From positions 23,358,798 through 23,422,797 of the forward strand of contig OZ024744.1 of assembly GCA_964016885.1 (NCBI GenBank): a stretch of DNA of 64,000 nucleotides, read 5' to 3'. Made by a program: the position numbers and the translations under genes. Below the pieces are notes generated by a model, which saw nothing but the letters and a program-made list of their open reading frames with translations, made no database searches and had not been told where the DNA came from. Below, piece after piece: positions 10,288 to 23,934 of the stretch (position 1 is its first letter; the number at the start of each line of letters is the position of its first letter). The stretch comes from Eledone cirrhosa (Eukaryota; Mollusca; Cephalopoda; Octopoda; Eledonidae).

Positions 10288-12493
10288 ACTCGTTTTAACA
10301 ACTGCTAAATCTTAAGATAAAACTCGTTTTAACAACAGTTGAATCTTAAGAACTGACTCGTTTTATCAACAGTTCAACCTTAAGAACTGACTCATGTTAA
10401 CAACAGTTGAATCTTCAAATAAAATTCGTTTTAACAACAGTTGAATCTTAAGAACTGACTCGTTTTAACAACAGTTGAATCCTCAAATAAAACTCGTTTT
10501 AACAACAGTTGAATCATAAGAACTGACTCGTTTTAACAACAGTTGAATCTTAAGATAAAACTCGTTTTAACAACAGGTGAATCTTAAGAACTGACTCATT
10601 TTAACAACAGTTGAATCTTAAGAACTGATTCGTTTTAACAACAGTTGAATCTTCAGATAAAACTCGTTTTAACTACAGTTGAATCTTAAGAACTGACTAG
10701 TTTTAACAACAGTTGAATCTTAAGATAAAACTCGTTTTAACAACAGTTGAATCTTAAGAACTGGCTCATTTTAACAACAGTTGAATCTTAAGAACTGATT
10801 CGTTTTAACAACAGTTGAATCTTAAGATAAAACTCGTTTTAACAACAGTTGAATCTTAAGAACTGACTCGTTTTAACAACAGCTGAATCTTAAGATAAAA
10901 CTCGTTTTAACAACAGTTGAATCTTAAGAACTGACTCGTTTTATCAACAGTTCAACCTTAAGCACTGACTCGTTTTAACAACAGTTGAATCTTCAAATAA
11001 AACTCGTTTTAACAACAGTTGATTCTTCAGAACTGACTCGTTTTAACAACAGTTGAATCTTAAGATAAAACTCGTTTTAACAACAGTTGAATCTTAAGAA
11101 CTGACTCGTTTTAACAACGGCTGAATTTTAAGATAAACTCGTTTTAACAACAGTTGAATCTTAAGAACTGACTCGTTTTAACAACAGCTAAATCTTAAGA
11201 TAAAACTCGTTTTAACAACAGTTGAATCTTAAGGTAAAATTCGTTTTAACAACAGTTGAATCTTAAGAACTGACTCGTTTTAACAACAGCTGAATCCTCA
11301 AATAAAACTCGTTTTAACAACAGTTGAATCTTAAGAACTGACTCGTGTTAACAACAGTTGAATCTTAAGATAAAACTCGTTTTAACAACAGTTGAATTTT
11401 AAGAACTGACTCATTTTAACAACAGTTGAATCTTAAGAACTGATTCGTTTTAACAACAGTTGAATCTTCAGATAAAACTCGTTTTAACTACAGTTGAATC
11501 TTAAGAACTGACTAGTTTTAACAACAGATGAATCTTAAGATAAAACTCGTTTTTACAACAGTTGAATCTTAAGAACTGACTCGTTTTAACAACAGTTGAA
11601 TCATAAGAACTGATTCGTTTTAACAACAGCTGAATCTTAAGATAAAACTCGTTTTACAACAGTTGAATCTTAAGAACTGACTCGTTTTATCAACAGTTCA
11701 ACCTTAAAGAACTGACTCATCTTAACAACAGTTGAATCTTCAAATAAAACTCGTTTTAACTACAGTTGAATCTTAAGAACTGATTCGTTTTAACAACAGC
11801 TGAATCTTAAGATAAAACTCGTTTTAACAACAGTTGAATCTTAAGAACTGACTCGTTTTAACAACGGCTGAATTTTAAGATAAACTCGTTTTAACAACAG
11901 TTGAATCTTAAGAACTGACTCGTTTTAACAACAGCTAAATCTTAAGATAAAACTCGTTTTAACAACAGTTGAATCTTAAGAACTGACTCGTTTTATCAAC
12001 AGTTCAACCTTAAGAACTGACTCATCTTAACAACAGTTGAATCTTCAAATAAAATTCGTTTTAACAACAGTTGAATCTTAAGAACTGATTCGTTTTAACA
12101 ACAGATGAATCTTAAGATAAGACTCGTTTAACAACAGTTGAATCTTAAGGTAAAATTCGTTTTAACAACAGTTGAATCTTAAGAACTGACTCGTTTTAAC
12201 AACAGTTGAATCTTAAGATAAAACTCGTTTTAACAACAGTTGAATCTTAAGAACTGACTCATTTTAACAACAGTTGAATCTTAAGATAAAACTCGTTTTA
12301 ACAACAGTTGAATCTTAAGAACTGACTCGTTTTAACAACAGCTGAATCTTAAGATAAAACTCGTTTTACAACAGTTGAATCTTAAGAACTGACTCGTTTT
12401 ATCAACAGTTCAACCTTAAGAACTGACTCATCTTAACAACAGTTGAATCTTCAAATAAAACTCGTTTTAACAACAGTTGAATCTTAAGAACTG
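10288..12493 (+). repeat. 2,206-bp tandem duplication, copy 1
   Basis: This unit is about 65 monomers long. Landmarks match the following copy at exactly 2,206: CATGTTAAC at 10393/12599, CAGGTG at 10574/12780, AAGGT at 11231/13437, the 35-bp CCTTAAAGAAC monomer near 11705/13911, and the two-base-short GACTCGTTTAAC near 12121/14327. It begins near the rare ACTGCTAAAT monomer and the copies abut directly. A private change, CGTGTTAAC near 11344, distinguishes this copy. Confidence 0.88.
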
Positions 12494-14699
12494 ACTCGTT
12501 TTAACAACTGCTAAATCTTAAGATAAAACTCGTTTTAACAACAGTTGAATCTTAAGAACTGACTCGTTTTATCAACAGTTCAACCTTAAGAACTGACTCA
12601 TGTTAACAACAGTTGAATCTTCAAATAAAATTCGTTTTAACAACAGTTGAATCTTAAGAACTGACTCGTTTTAACAACAGTTGAATCCTCAAATAAAACT
12701 CGTTTTAACAACAGTTGAATCATAAGAACTGACTCGTTTTAACAACAGTTGAATCTTAAGATAAAACTCGTTTTAACAACAGGTGAATCTTAAGAACTGA
12801 CTCATTTTAACAACAGTTGAATCTTAAGAACTGATTCGTTTTAACAACAGTTGAATCTTCAGATAAAACTCGTTTTAACTACAGTTGAATCTTAAGAACT
12901 GACTAGTTTTAACAACAGTTGAATCTTAAGATAAAACTCGTTTTAACAACAGTTGAATCTTAAGAACTGGCTCATTTTAACAACAGTTGAATCTTAAGAA
13001 CTGATTCGTTTTAACAACAGTTGAATCTTAAGATAAAACTCGTTTTAACAACAGTTGAATCTTAAGAACTGACTCGTTTTAACAACAGCTGAATCTTAAG
13101 ATAAAACTCGTTTTAACAACAGTTGAATCTTAAGAACTGACTCGTTTTATCAACAGTTCAACCTTAAGCACTGACTCGTTTTAACAACAGTTGAATCTTC
13201 AAATAAAACTCGTTTTAACAACAGTTGATTCTTCAGAACTGACTCGTTTTAACAACAGTTGAATCTTAAGATAAAACTCGTTTTAACAACAGTTGAATCT
13301 TAAGAACTGACTCGTTTTAACAACGGCTGAATTTTAAGATAAACTCGTTTTAACAACAGTTGAATCTTAAGAACTGACTCGTTTTAACAACAGCTAAATC
13401 TTAAGATAAAACTCGTTTTAACAACAGTTGAATCTTAAGGTAAAATTCGTTTTAACAACAGTTGAATCTTAAGAACTGACTCGTTTTAACAACAGCTGAA
13501 TCCTCAAATAAAACTCGTTTTAACAACAGTTGAATCTTAAGAACTGACTCGTTTTAACAACAGTTGAATCTTAAGATAAAACTCGTTTTAACAACAGTTG
13601 AATTTTAAGAACTGACTCATTTTAACAACAGTTGAATCTTAAGAACTGATTCGTTTTAACAACAGTTGAATCTTCAGATAAAACTCGTTTTAACTACAGT
13701 TGAATCTTAAGAACTGACTAGTTTTAACAACAGATGAATCTTAAGATAAAACTCGTTTTTACAACAGTTGAATCTTAAGAACTGACTCGATTTAACAACA
13801 GTTGAATCATAAGAACTGATTCGTTTTAACAACAGCTGAATCTTAAGATAAAACTCGTTTTACAACAGTTGAATCTTAAGAACTGACTCGTTTTATCAAC
13901 AGTTCAACCTTAAAGAACTGACTCATCTTAACAACAGTTGAATCTTCAAATAAAACTCGTTTTAACTACAGTTGAATCTTAAGAACTGATTCGTTTTAAC
14001 AACAGCTGAATCTTAAGATAAAACTCGTTTTAACAACAGTTGAATCTTAAGAACTGACTCGTTTTAACAACGGCTGAATTTTAAGATAAACTCGTTTTAA
14101 CAACAGTTGAATCTTAAGAACTGACTCGTTTTAACAACAGCTAAATCTTAAGATAAAACTCGTTTTAACAACAGTTGAATCTTAAGAACTGACTCGTTTT
14201 ATCAACAGTTCAACCTTAAGAACTGACTCATCTTAACAACAGTTGAATCTTCAAATAAAATTCGTTTTAACAACAGTTGAATCTTAAGAACTGATTCGTT
14301 TTAACAACAGATGAATCTTAAGATAAGACTCGTTTAACAACAGTTGAATCTTAAGGTAAAATTCGTTTTAACAACAGTTGAATCTTAAGAACTGACTCGT
14401 TTTAACAACAGTTGAATCTTAAGATAAAACTCGTTTTAACAACAGTTGAATCTTAAGAACTGACTCATTTTAACAACAGTTGAATCTTAAGATAAAACTC
14501 GTTTTAACAACAGTTGAATCTTAAGAACTGACTCGTTTTAACAACAGCTGAATCTTAAGATAAAACTCGTTTTACAACAGTTGAATCTTAAGAACTGACT
14601 CGTTTTATCAACAGTTCAACCTTAAGAACTGACTCATCTTAACAACAGTTGAATCTTCAAATAAAACTCGTTTTAACAACAGTTGAATCTTAAGAACTG
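12494..14699 (+). repeat. 2,206-bp tandem duplication, copy 2
   Basis: This copy abuts 10288-12493 and reproduces its landmark order. It carries private changes such as TCGATTTAAC near 13788 where copy 1 has TCGTTTTAAC, and it lacks the CGTGTTAAC change, so a few mutations have accumulated since duplication. The match stops near 14699, where an ATTCG monomer replaces the GCTAAATC cassette that opened copy 2. Confidence 0.86.
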
Positions 14700-17600
14700 A
14701 TTCGTTTTAACAACAGCTGAATCTTAAGATAAAACTCGTTTTAACAACAGTTGAATCTTAAGATAAAATTCGTATTAACAACAGTTGAATCTTAAGAACT
14801 GACTGGTTTTAACAACAGATGAATCTTAAGATAAAACTCGTTTTAACAACAGTTGAATCTTAAGAACTGACTCGTTTTATCAACAGTTCAACCTTAAGCA
14901 CTGACTCGTTTTAACAACAGTTGAATCTTCAAATAAAACTCGTTTTAACAACAGTTGATTCTTCAGAACTGACTCGTTTTAACAACAGATGAATCTTAAG
15001 ATAAAACTCGTTTTAACAACAGTTGAATCTTAAGAACTGACTCATTTTAACAACAGCTGAATCTGTAGATAAAACTCGTTTTAACAACAGTTGAATCTTA
15101 AGAACTGACTCGTTTTATCAACAGTTCAACCTTAAGAACTGACTCGTTTTAACAACAGTTGAATCCTCAAATAAAACTCGTTTTAACAACAGTTGAATCT
15201 TAAGAACTGACTCATTTTAACAACAGTTGAATCTTAAGATAAAACTCGTTTTAACAACAGTTGAATCTTAAGAACTGACTCGTTTTAACAACGGCTGAAT
15301 TTTAAGATAAACTCGTTTTAACAACAGTTGAATCTTCAGAACTGACTCGTTTTAACAACAGCTAAATCTTAAGATAAAACTCGTTTTAACAACAGTTGAA
15401 TCTTAAGAACTGACTCGTTTTATCAACAGTTCAACCTTAAGAACTGACTCATCTTAACAACAGTTGAATCTTCAAATAAAATTCGTTTTAACAACAGTTG
15501 AATCTTAAGAACTGACTCGTTTTAACAACAGTTGAATCTTAAGATAAAACTCGTTTTAACAACAGTTGAATCTTAAGAACTGACTCATTTTAACAACAGC
15601 TGAATCTTAAGATAAAACTCGTTTTAACAACAGTTGAATCTTAAGATAAAATTCGTTTTAACAACAGTTGAATCTTAAGAACTGACTCGTTTTAACAACA
15701 GCTGAATCTTAAGATAAAACTCGTTTTAACCACAGTTGAATCTTAAGAACTGACTCGTTTTATCAACAGTTCAACCTTAAGCACTGACTCGTTTTAACAA
15801 CTGTTGAATCTTCAAATAAAACTCGTTTTAACAACAGTTGATTCTTCAGAACTGACTCGTTTTAACAACAGTTGAATCTTAAGATAAAACTCGTTTTAAC
15901 AACAGTTGAATCTTAAGAACTGACTCGTTTTAACAACGGCTGAATTTTAAGATAAACTCGTTTTAACAACAGTTGAATCTTAAGAACTGACTCGTTTTAA
16001 CAACAGCTAAATCTTAAGATAAAACTCGTTTTAACAACAGTTGAATCTTAAGGTAAAATTCGTTTTAACAACAGTTGAATCTTAAGAACTGACTCGTTTT
16101 AACAACAGCTGAATCCTCAAATAAAACTCGTTTTAACAACAGTTGAATCTTAAGAACTGACTCGTTTTAACAACAGTTGAATCTTAAGATAAAACTCGTT
16201 TTAACAACAGTTGAATTTTAAGAACTGACTCATTTTAACAACAGTTGAATCTTAAGAACTGATTCGTTTTAACAACAGTTGAATCTTCAGATAAAACTCG
16301 TTTTAACTACAGTTGAATCTTAAGAACTGACTAGTTTTAACAACAGTTGAATCTTAAGATAAAACTCGTTTTTACAACAGTTGAATCTTAAGAACTGACT
16401 CGTTTTAACAACAGTTGAATCTTAAGAACTGATTCGTTTTAACAACAGCTGAATCTTAAGATAAAACTCGTTTTACAACAGTTGAATCTTAAGAACTGAC
16501 TCGTTTTATCAACAGTTCAACCTTAAAGAACTGACTCATCTTAACAACAGTTGAATCTTCAAATAAAACTCGTTTTAACAACAGTTGAATCTTAAGAACT
16601 GATTCGTTTTAACAACAGCTGAATCTTAAGATAAAACTCGTTTTAACAACAGTTGAATCTTAAGAACTGACTCGTTTTAACAACGGCTGAATTTTAAGAT
16701 AAACTCGTTTTAACAACAGTTGAATCTTAAGAACTGACTCGTTTTAACAACAGCTAAATCTTAAGATAAAACTCGTTTTAACAACAGTTGAATCTTAAGA
16801 ACTGACTCGTTTTATCAACAGTTCAACCTTAAGAACTGACTCATCTTAACAACAGTTGAATCTTCAAATAAAATTCGTTTTAACAACAGTTGAATCTTAA
16901 GAACTGATTCGTTTTAACAACAGCTGAATCTTAAGATAAAACTCGTTTTAACAACAGTTGAATCTTAAGGTAAAATTCGTTTTAACAACAGTTGAATCTT
17001 AAGAACTGATTCGTTTTAACAACAGTTGAATCTTGAGATAAAACTCGTTTTAACAACAGTTGCATCTTAAGAACTGACTCATTTTAACAACAGTTGAATC
17101 TTAAGATAAAACTCGTTTTAACAACAGTTGAATCTTAAGAACTGACTCGTTTTAACAACAGCTGAATCTTAAGATAAAACTCGTTTTAACAACAGTTGAA
17201 TCTTAAGAACTGACTCGTTTTATCAACAGTTCAACCTTAAGAACTGACTCATCTTAACAACAGTTGAATCTTCAAATAAAACTCGTTTTAACAACAGTTG
17301 AATCTTAAGAACTGATTCGTTTTAACAACAGCTGAATCTTAAGATAAAACTCGTTTTAACAACAGTTGAATCTTAAGATAAAATTCGTATTAACAACAGT
17401 TGAATCTTAAGAACTGACTCGTTTTAACAACAGATGAATCTTAAGATAAAACTCGTTTTAACAACAGTTGAATCTTAAGAACTGACTCGTTTTATCAACA
17501 GTTCAACCTTAAGCACTGACTCGTTTTAACAACAGTTGAATCTTCAAATAAAACTCGTTTTAACAACAGTTGATTCTTCAGAACTGACTCGTTTTAACAA

Positions 17601-18062
17601 CAGATGAATCTTAAGATAAAACTCGTTTTAACAACAGTTGAATCTTAAGAACTGACTCATTTTAACAACAGCTGAATCTGTAGATAAAACTCGATTTAAC
17701 AACAGTTGAATCTTAAGAACTGACTCGTTTTATCAAAAGTTCAACCTTAAGAACTGACTCGTTTTAACAACAGTTGAATCCTCAAATAAAACTCGTTTTA
17801 ACAACAGTTGAATCTTAAGAACTGACTCATTTTAACAACAGTTGAATCTTAAGAACTGACTCGTTTTAACAACGGCTGAATTTTAAGATAAACTCGTTTT
17901 AACAACAGTTGAATCTTAAGAACTGACTCGTTTTAACAACAGCTAAATCTTAAGATAAAACTCGTTTTAACAACAGTTGAATCTTAAGAACTGACTCGTT
18001 TTATCAACAGTGCAACCTTAAGAACTGACTCATCTTAACAACAGTTGAATCTTCAAATAAAA
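14576..18062 (+). repeat. About 3,396-bp tandem duplication, copy 1
   Basis: This unit of about 100 monomers matches 17972-21457. CGTATTAAC lies at 14771 and 18167, CGGCT at 15292/18688, 15937/19333 and 16684/20080, and the CCTTAAAGAAC monomer near 16524/19920. The offset is 3,396 up to about 17190 and 3,395 after it, because the second copy has a 33-bp TTTTACAAC monomer where this one has TTTTAACAAC. Within the unit, CGTATTAAC at 14771 and 17386 are 2,615 bp apart, a sub-spacing that recurs elsewhere. Confidence 0.83.
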
Positions 18063-21000
18063 CTCGTTTTAACAACAGTTGAATCTTAAGAACTGATTCG
18101 TTTTAACAACAGCTGAATCTTAAGATAAAACTCGTTTTAACAACAGTTGAATCTTAAGATAAAATTCGTATTAACAACAGTTGAATCTTAAGAACTGACT
18201 CGTTTTAACAACAGATGAATCTTAAGATAAAACTCGTTTTAACAACAGTGGAATCTTAAGAACTGACTCGTTTTATCAACAGTTCAACCTTAAGCACTGA
18301 CTCGTTTTAACAACAGTTGAATCTTCAAATAAAACTCGTTTTAACAACAGTTGATTCTTCAGAACTGACTCGTTTTAACAACAGATGAATCTTAAGATAA
18401 AACTCGTTTTAACAACAGTTGAATCTTAAGAACTGACTCATTTTAACAACAGCTGAATCTGTAGATAAAACTCGTTTTAACAACAGTTGAATCTTAAGAA
18501 CTGACTCGTTTTATCAACAGTTCAACCTTAAGAACTGACTCGTTTTAACAACAGTTGAATCCTCAAATAAAACTCGTTTTAACAACAGTTGAATCTTAAG
18601 AACTGACTCATTTTAACAACAGTTGAATCTTAAGATAAAACTCGTTTTAACAACAGTTGAATCTTAAGAACTGACTCGTTTTAACAACGGCTGAATTTTA
18701 AGATAAACTCGTTTTAACAACAGTTGAATCTTAAGAACTGACTCGTTTTAACAACAGCTAAATCTTAAGATAAAACTCGTTTTAACAACAGTTGAATCTT
18801 AAGAACTGACTCGTTTTATCAACAGTTCAACCTTAAGAACTGACTCATCTTAACAACAGTTGAATCTTCAAATAAAATTCGTTTTAACAACAGTTGAATC
18901 TTAAGAACTGACTCGTTTTAACAACAGTTGAATCTTAAGATAAAACTCGTTTTAACAACAGTTGAATCTTAAAAACTGACTCATTTTAACAACAGCTGAA
19001 TCTTAAGATAAAACTCGTTTTAACAACAGTTGAATCTTAAGATAAAATTCGTTTTAACAACAGTTGAATCTTAAGAACTGACTCGTTTTAACAACAGCTG
19101 AATCTTAAGATAAAACTCGTTTTAACAACAGTTGAATCTTAAGAACTGACTCGTTTTATCAACAGTTCAACCTTAAGCACTGACTCGTTTTAACAACAGT
19201 TGAATCTTCAAATAAAACTCGTTTTAACAACAGTTGATTCTTCAGAACTGACTCGTTTTAACAACAGTTGAATCTTAAGATAAAACTCGTTTTAACAACA
19301 GTTGAATCTTAAGAACTGACTCGTTTTAACAACGGCTGAATTTTAAGATAAACTCGTTTTAACAACAGTTGAATCTTAAGAACTGACTCGTTTTAACAAC
19401 AGCTAAATCTTAAGATAAAACTCGTTTTAACAACAGTTGAATCTTAAGGTAAAATTCGTTTTAACAACAGTTGAATCTTAAGAACTGACTCGTTTTAACA
19501 ACAGCTGAATCCTCAAATAAAACTCGTTTTAACAACAGTTGAATCTTAAGAACTGACTCGTTTTAACAACAGTTGAATCTTAAGATAAAACTGGTTTTAA
19601 CAACAGTTGAATTTTAAGAACTGACTCATTTTAACAACAGTTGAATCTTAAGAACTGATTCGTTTTAACAACAGTTGAATCTTCAGATAAAACTCGTTTT
19701 AACTACAGTTGAATCTTAAGAACTGACTAGTTTTAACAACAGTTGAATCTTAAGATAAAACTCGTTTTTACAACAGTTGAATCTTAAGAACTGACTCGTT
19801 TTAACAACAGTTGAATCTTAAGAACTGATTCGTTTTAACAACAGCTGAATCTTAAGATAAAACTCGTTTTACAACAGTTGAATCTTAAGAACTGACTCGT
19901 TTTATCAACAGTTCAACCTTAAAGAACTGACTCATCTTAACAACAGTTGAATCTTCAAATAAAACTCGTTTTAACAACAGTTGAATCTTAAGAACTGATT
20001 CGTTTTAACAACAGCTGAATCTTAAGATAAAACTCGTTTTAACAACAGTTGAATCTTAAGAACTGACTCGTTTTAACAACGGCTGAATTTTAAGATAAAC
20101 TCGTTTTAACAACAGTTGAATCTTAAGAACTGAATCGTTTTAACAACAGCTAAATCTTAAGATAAAACTCGTTTTAACAACAGTTGAATCTTAAGAACTG
20201 ACTCGTTTTATCAACAGTTCAACCTTAAGAACTGACTCATCTTAACAACAGTTGAATCTTCAAATAAAATTCGTTTTAACAACAGTTGAATCTTAAGAAC
20301 TGATTCGTTTTAACAACAGCTGAATCTTAAGATAAAACTCGTTTTAACAACAGTTGAATCTTAAGGTAAAATTCGTTTTAACAACAGTTGAATCTTAAGA
20401 ACTGACTCGTTTTAACAACAGTTGAATCTTGAGATAAAACTCGTTTTAACAACAGTTGAATCTTAAGAACTGACTCATTTTAACAACAGTTGAATCTTAA
20501 GATAAAACTCGTTTTAACAACAGTTGAATCTTAAGAACTGACTCGTTTTAACAACAGCTGAATCTTAAGATAAAACTCGTTTTACAACAGTTGAATCTTA
20601 AGAACTGACTCGTTTTATCAACAGTTCAACCTTAAGAACTGACTCATCTTAACAACAGTTGAATCTTCAAATAAAACTCGTTTTAACAACAGTTGAATCT
20701 TAAGAACTGATTCGTTTTAACAACAAGTGAATCTTAAGATAAAACTCGTTTTAACAACAGTTGAATCTTAAGATAAAATTCGTATTAACAACAGTTGAAT
20801 CTTAAGAACTGACTCGTTTTAACAACAGATGAATCTTAAGATAAAACTCGTTTTAACAACAGTTGAATCTTAAGAACTGACTCGTTTTATCAACAGTTCA
20901 ACCTTAAGCACTGACTCGTTTTAACAACAGTTGAATCTTCAAATAAAACTCGTTTTAACAACAGTTGATTCTTCAGAACTGACTCGTTTTAACAACAGAT

Positions 21001-21457
21001 GAATCTTAAGATAAAACTCGTTTTAACAACAGTTGAATCTGAAGAACTGACTCATTTTAACAACAGCTGAATCTGTAGATAAAACTCGTTTTAACAACAG
21101 TTGAATCTTAAGAACTGACTCGTTTTATCAACAGTTCAACCTTAAGAACTGACTCGTTTTAACAACAGTTGAATCCTCAAATAAAACTCGTTTTAACAAC
21201 AGTTGAATCTTAAGAACTGACTCATTTTAACAACAGTTGAATCTTAAGAACTGACTCGTTTTAACAACGGCTGAATTTTAAGATAAACTCGTTTTAACAA
21301 CAGTTGAATCTTAAGAACTGACTCGTTTTAACAACAGCTAAATCTTAAGATAAAACTCGTTTTAACAACAGTTGAATCTTAAGAACTGACTCGTTTTATC
21401 AACAGTTCAACCTTAAGAACTGACTCATCTTAACAACAGTTGAATCTTCAAATAAAA
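17972..21457 (+). repeat. About 3,396-bp tandem duplication, copy 2
   Basis: This is the partner of 14576-18062. Private changes include AATCTTAAAAAC near 18967, ACTGGTTTTAAC at 19590 and CAAGTG at 20724. The two copies overlap by about 90 bp at the junction, so they are head to tail. The match ends near 21457, where the base after the CTTCAAATAAA monomer switches from ACTCG to ATTCG. Confidence 0.82.
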
Positions 21458-22135
21458 TTCGTTTTAACAACAGTTGAATCTTAAGAACTGACTCGTTTTA
21501 ACAACAGTTGAATCTTAAGATAAAACTCGTTTTAACAACAGTTGAATCTTAAAAACTGACTCATTTTAACAACAGCTGAATCTTAAGATAAAACTCGTTT
21601 TAACAACAGTTGAATCTTAAGATAAAATTCGTTTTAACAACAGTTGAATCTTAAGAACTGACTCGTTTTAACAACAGCTGAATCTTAAGATAAAACTCGT
21701 TTTAACAACAGTTGAATCTTAATAACTGACTCGTTTTATCAACAGTTCAACCTTAAGCACTGACTCGTTTTAACAACAGTTGAATCCTCAAATAAAACTC
21801 GTTTTAACAAAAGTTGAATCTTAAGAACTGACTCGTTTTAACAACAGTTGAATCTTAAGATAAAACTCGTTTTAACAACAGTTGAATCTTAAGAACTGAC
21901 TCATTTTAACAACAGTTGAATCTTAAGAACTGATTCGTTTTAACAACAGTTGAATCTTCAGATAAAACTCGTTTTAACTACAGTTGAATCTTAAGAACTG
22001 ACTAGTTTTAACAACAGTTGAATCTTAAGATAAAACTCGTTTTAACAACGGTTGAATCTTAAGAACTGGCTCATTTTAACAACGGTTGAATCTTAAGAAC
22101 TGGCTCATTTTAACAACAGTTGAATCTTAAGAACT
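18705..22135 (+). repeat. Left copy of a block repeated at 24.44-28.11 kb
   Basis: Landmarks match at an offset of 5,738: CGGCT 19333/25071, ACTGGTTTT 19591/25329, CAAGTG 20724/26462, AATAAC 21721/27459. After about 21,787 the offset becomes 5,976 (CAAAAGTTG 21808/27784). The right copy therefore carries seven extra monomers (238 bp) that are missing here. This block overlaps copy 2 of the 3,396-bp duplication, so at least two rounds of copying are layered on the same bases. Confidence 0.8.
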
Positions 22136-23934
22136 TATTCGTTTTAACAACAGTTGAATCTTAAGATAAAACTCGTTTTAACAACAGTTGAATCTTAAGA
22201 ACTGACTCGTTTTAACAACAGCTGAATCTTAAGATAAAACTCGTTTTACAACAGTTGAATCTTAAGAACTGACTCGTTTTATCAACAGTTCAACCTTAAG
22301 AACTGACTCATCTTAACAACAGTTGAATCTTCAAATAAAACTCGTTTTAACAACAGTTGAATCTTAAGAACTGATTCGTTTTAACAACAGCTGAATCTTA
22401 AGATAAAACTCGTTTTAACAACAGTTGAATCTTAAGATAAAATTCGTTTTAAAAACAGTTGAATCTTAAGAACTGACTCGTTTTAACAACAGCTGAATCT
22501 TAAGATAAAACTCGTTTTAACAACAGTTGAATCTTAAGAACTGATTCGTTTTAACAACAGCTGAATCTTAAGATAAAACTCGTTTTAACAACAGTTGAAT
22601 CTTAAGAACTGACTCGTTTTAACAACGGCTGAATTTTAAGATAAACTCGTTTTAACAACAGTTGAATCTTAAGAACTGACTCGTTTTAACAACAGCTAAA
22701 TCTTAAGATAAAACTCGTTTTAACAACAGTTGAATCTTAAGAACTGACTCGTTTTATCAACAGTTCAACCTTAAGAACTGACTCATCTTAACAACAGTTG
22801 AATCTTCAAATAAAATTCGTTTTAACAACAGTTGAATCTTAAGAACTGATTCGTTTTAACAACAGCTGAATCTTAAGATAAAACTCGTTTTAACAACAGT
22901 TGAATCTTAAGGTAAAATTCGTTTTAACAACAGTTGAATCTTAAGAACTGACTCGTTTTAACAACAGTTGAATCTTGAGATAAAACTCGTTTTAACAACA
23001 GTTGAATCTTAAGAACTGACTCATTTTAACAACAGTTGAATCTTAAGATAAAACTCGTTTTAACAACAGTTGAATCTTAAGAACTGACTCGTTTTAACAA
23101 CAGCTGAATCTTAAGATAAAACTCGTTTTACAACAGTTGAATCTTAAGAACTGACTCGTTTTATCAACAGTTCAACCTTAAGAACTGACTCATCTTAACA
23201 ACAGTTGAATCTTCAAATAAAACTCGTTTTAACAACAGTTGAATCTTAAGAACTGATTCGTTTTAACAACAGCTGAATCTTAAGAACTGACTCGTTTTAA
23301 CAACAGATGAATCTTAAGATAAAACTCGTTTTAACAACAGTTGAATCTTAAGAACTGACTCGTTTTATCAACAGTTCAACCTTAAGCACTGACTCGTTTT
23401 AACAACAGTTGAATCTTCAAATAAAACTCGTTTTAACAACAGTTGATTCTTCAGAACTGACTCGTTTTAACAACAGATGAATCTTAAGATAAAACTCGTT
23501 TTAACAACAGTTGAATCTTAAGAACTGACTCATTTTAACAACAGCTGAATCTGTAGATAAAACTCGTTTTAACAACAGTTGAATCTTAAGAACTGACTCG
23601 TTTTATCAACAGTTCAACCTTAAGAACTGACTCGTTTTAACAACAGTTGAATCCTCAAATAAAACTCGTTTTAACAACAGTTGAATCTTAAGAACTGACT
23701 CATTTTAACAACAGTTGAATCTTAAGAACTGACTCGTTTTAACAACGGCTGAATTTTAAGATAAACTCGTTTTAACAACAGTTGAATCTTAAGAACTGAC
23801 TCGTTTTAACAACAGCTAAATCTTAAGATAAAACTCGTTTTAACAACAGTTGAATCTTAAGAACTGACTCGTTTTATCAACAGTTCAACCTTAAGAACTG
23901 ACTCATCTTAACAACAGTTGAATCTTCAAATAAA
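19963..23934 (+). repeat. Overlapping copies at 2,546/2,478 bp (19.96-21.46 and 22.51-23.93 kb)
   Basis: The first segment, 19963-21456, is repeated at 22509-23934. CGGCT 20080/22626 and CTTGAG 20428/22974 give an offset of 2,546. CAGATG 20826/23304 and CGGCT 21268/23746 give 2,478. The 68-bp change means two monomers, including the CGTATTAAC one, were lost in the second copy near 23,270. The bases between the copies, about 21,457-22,508, are a mosaic of common cassettes with no gene. Confidence 0.78.
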
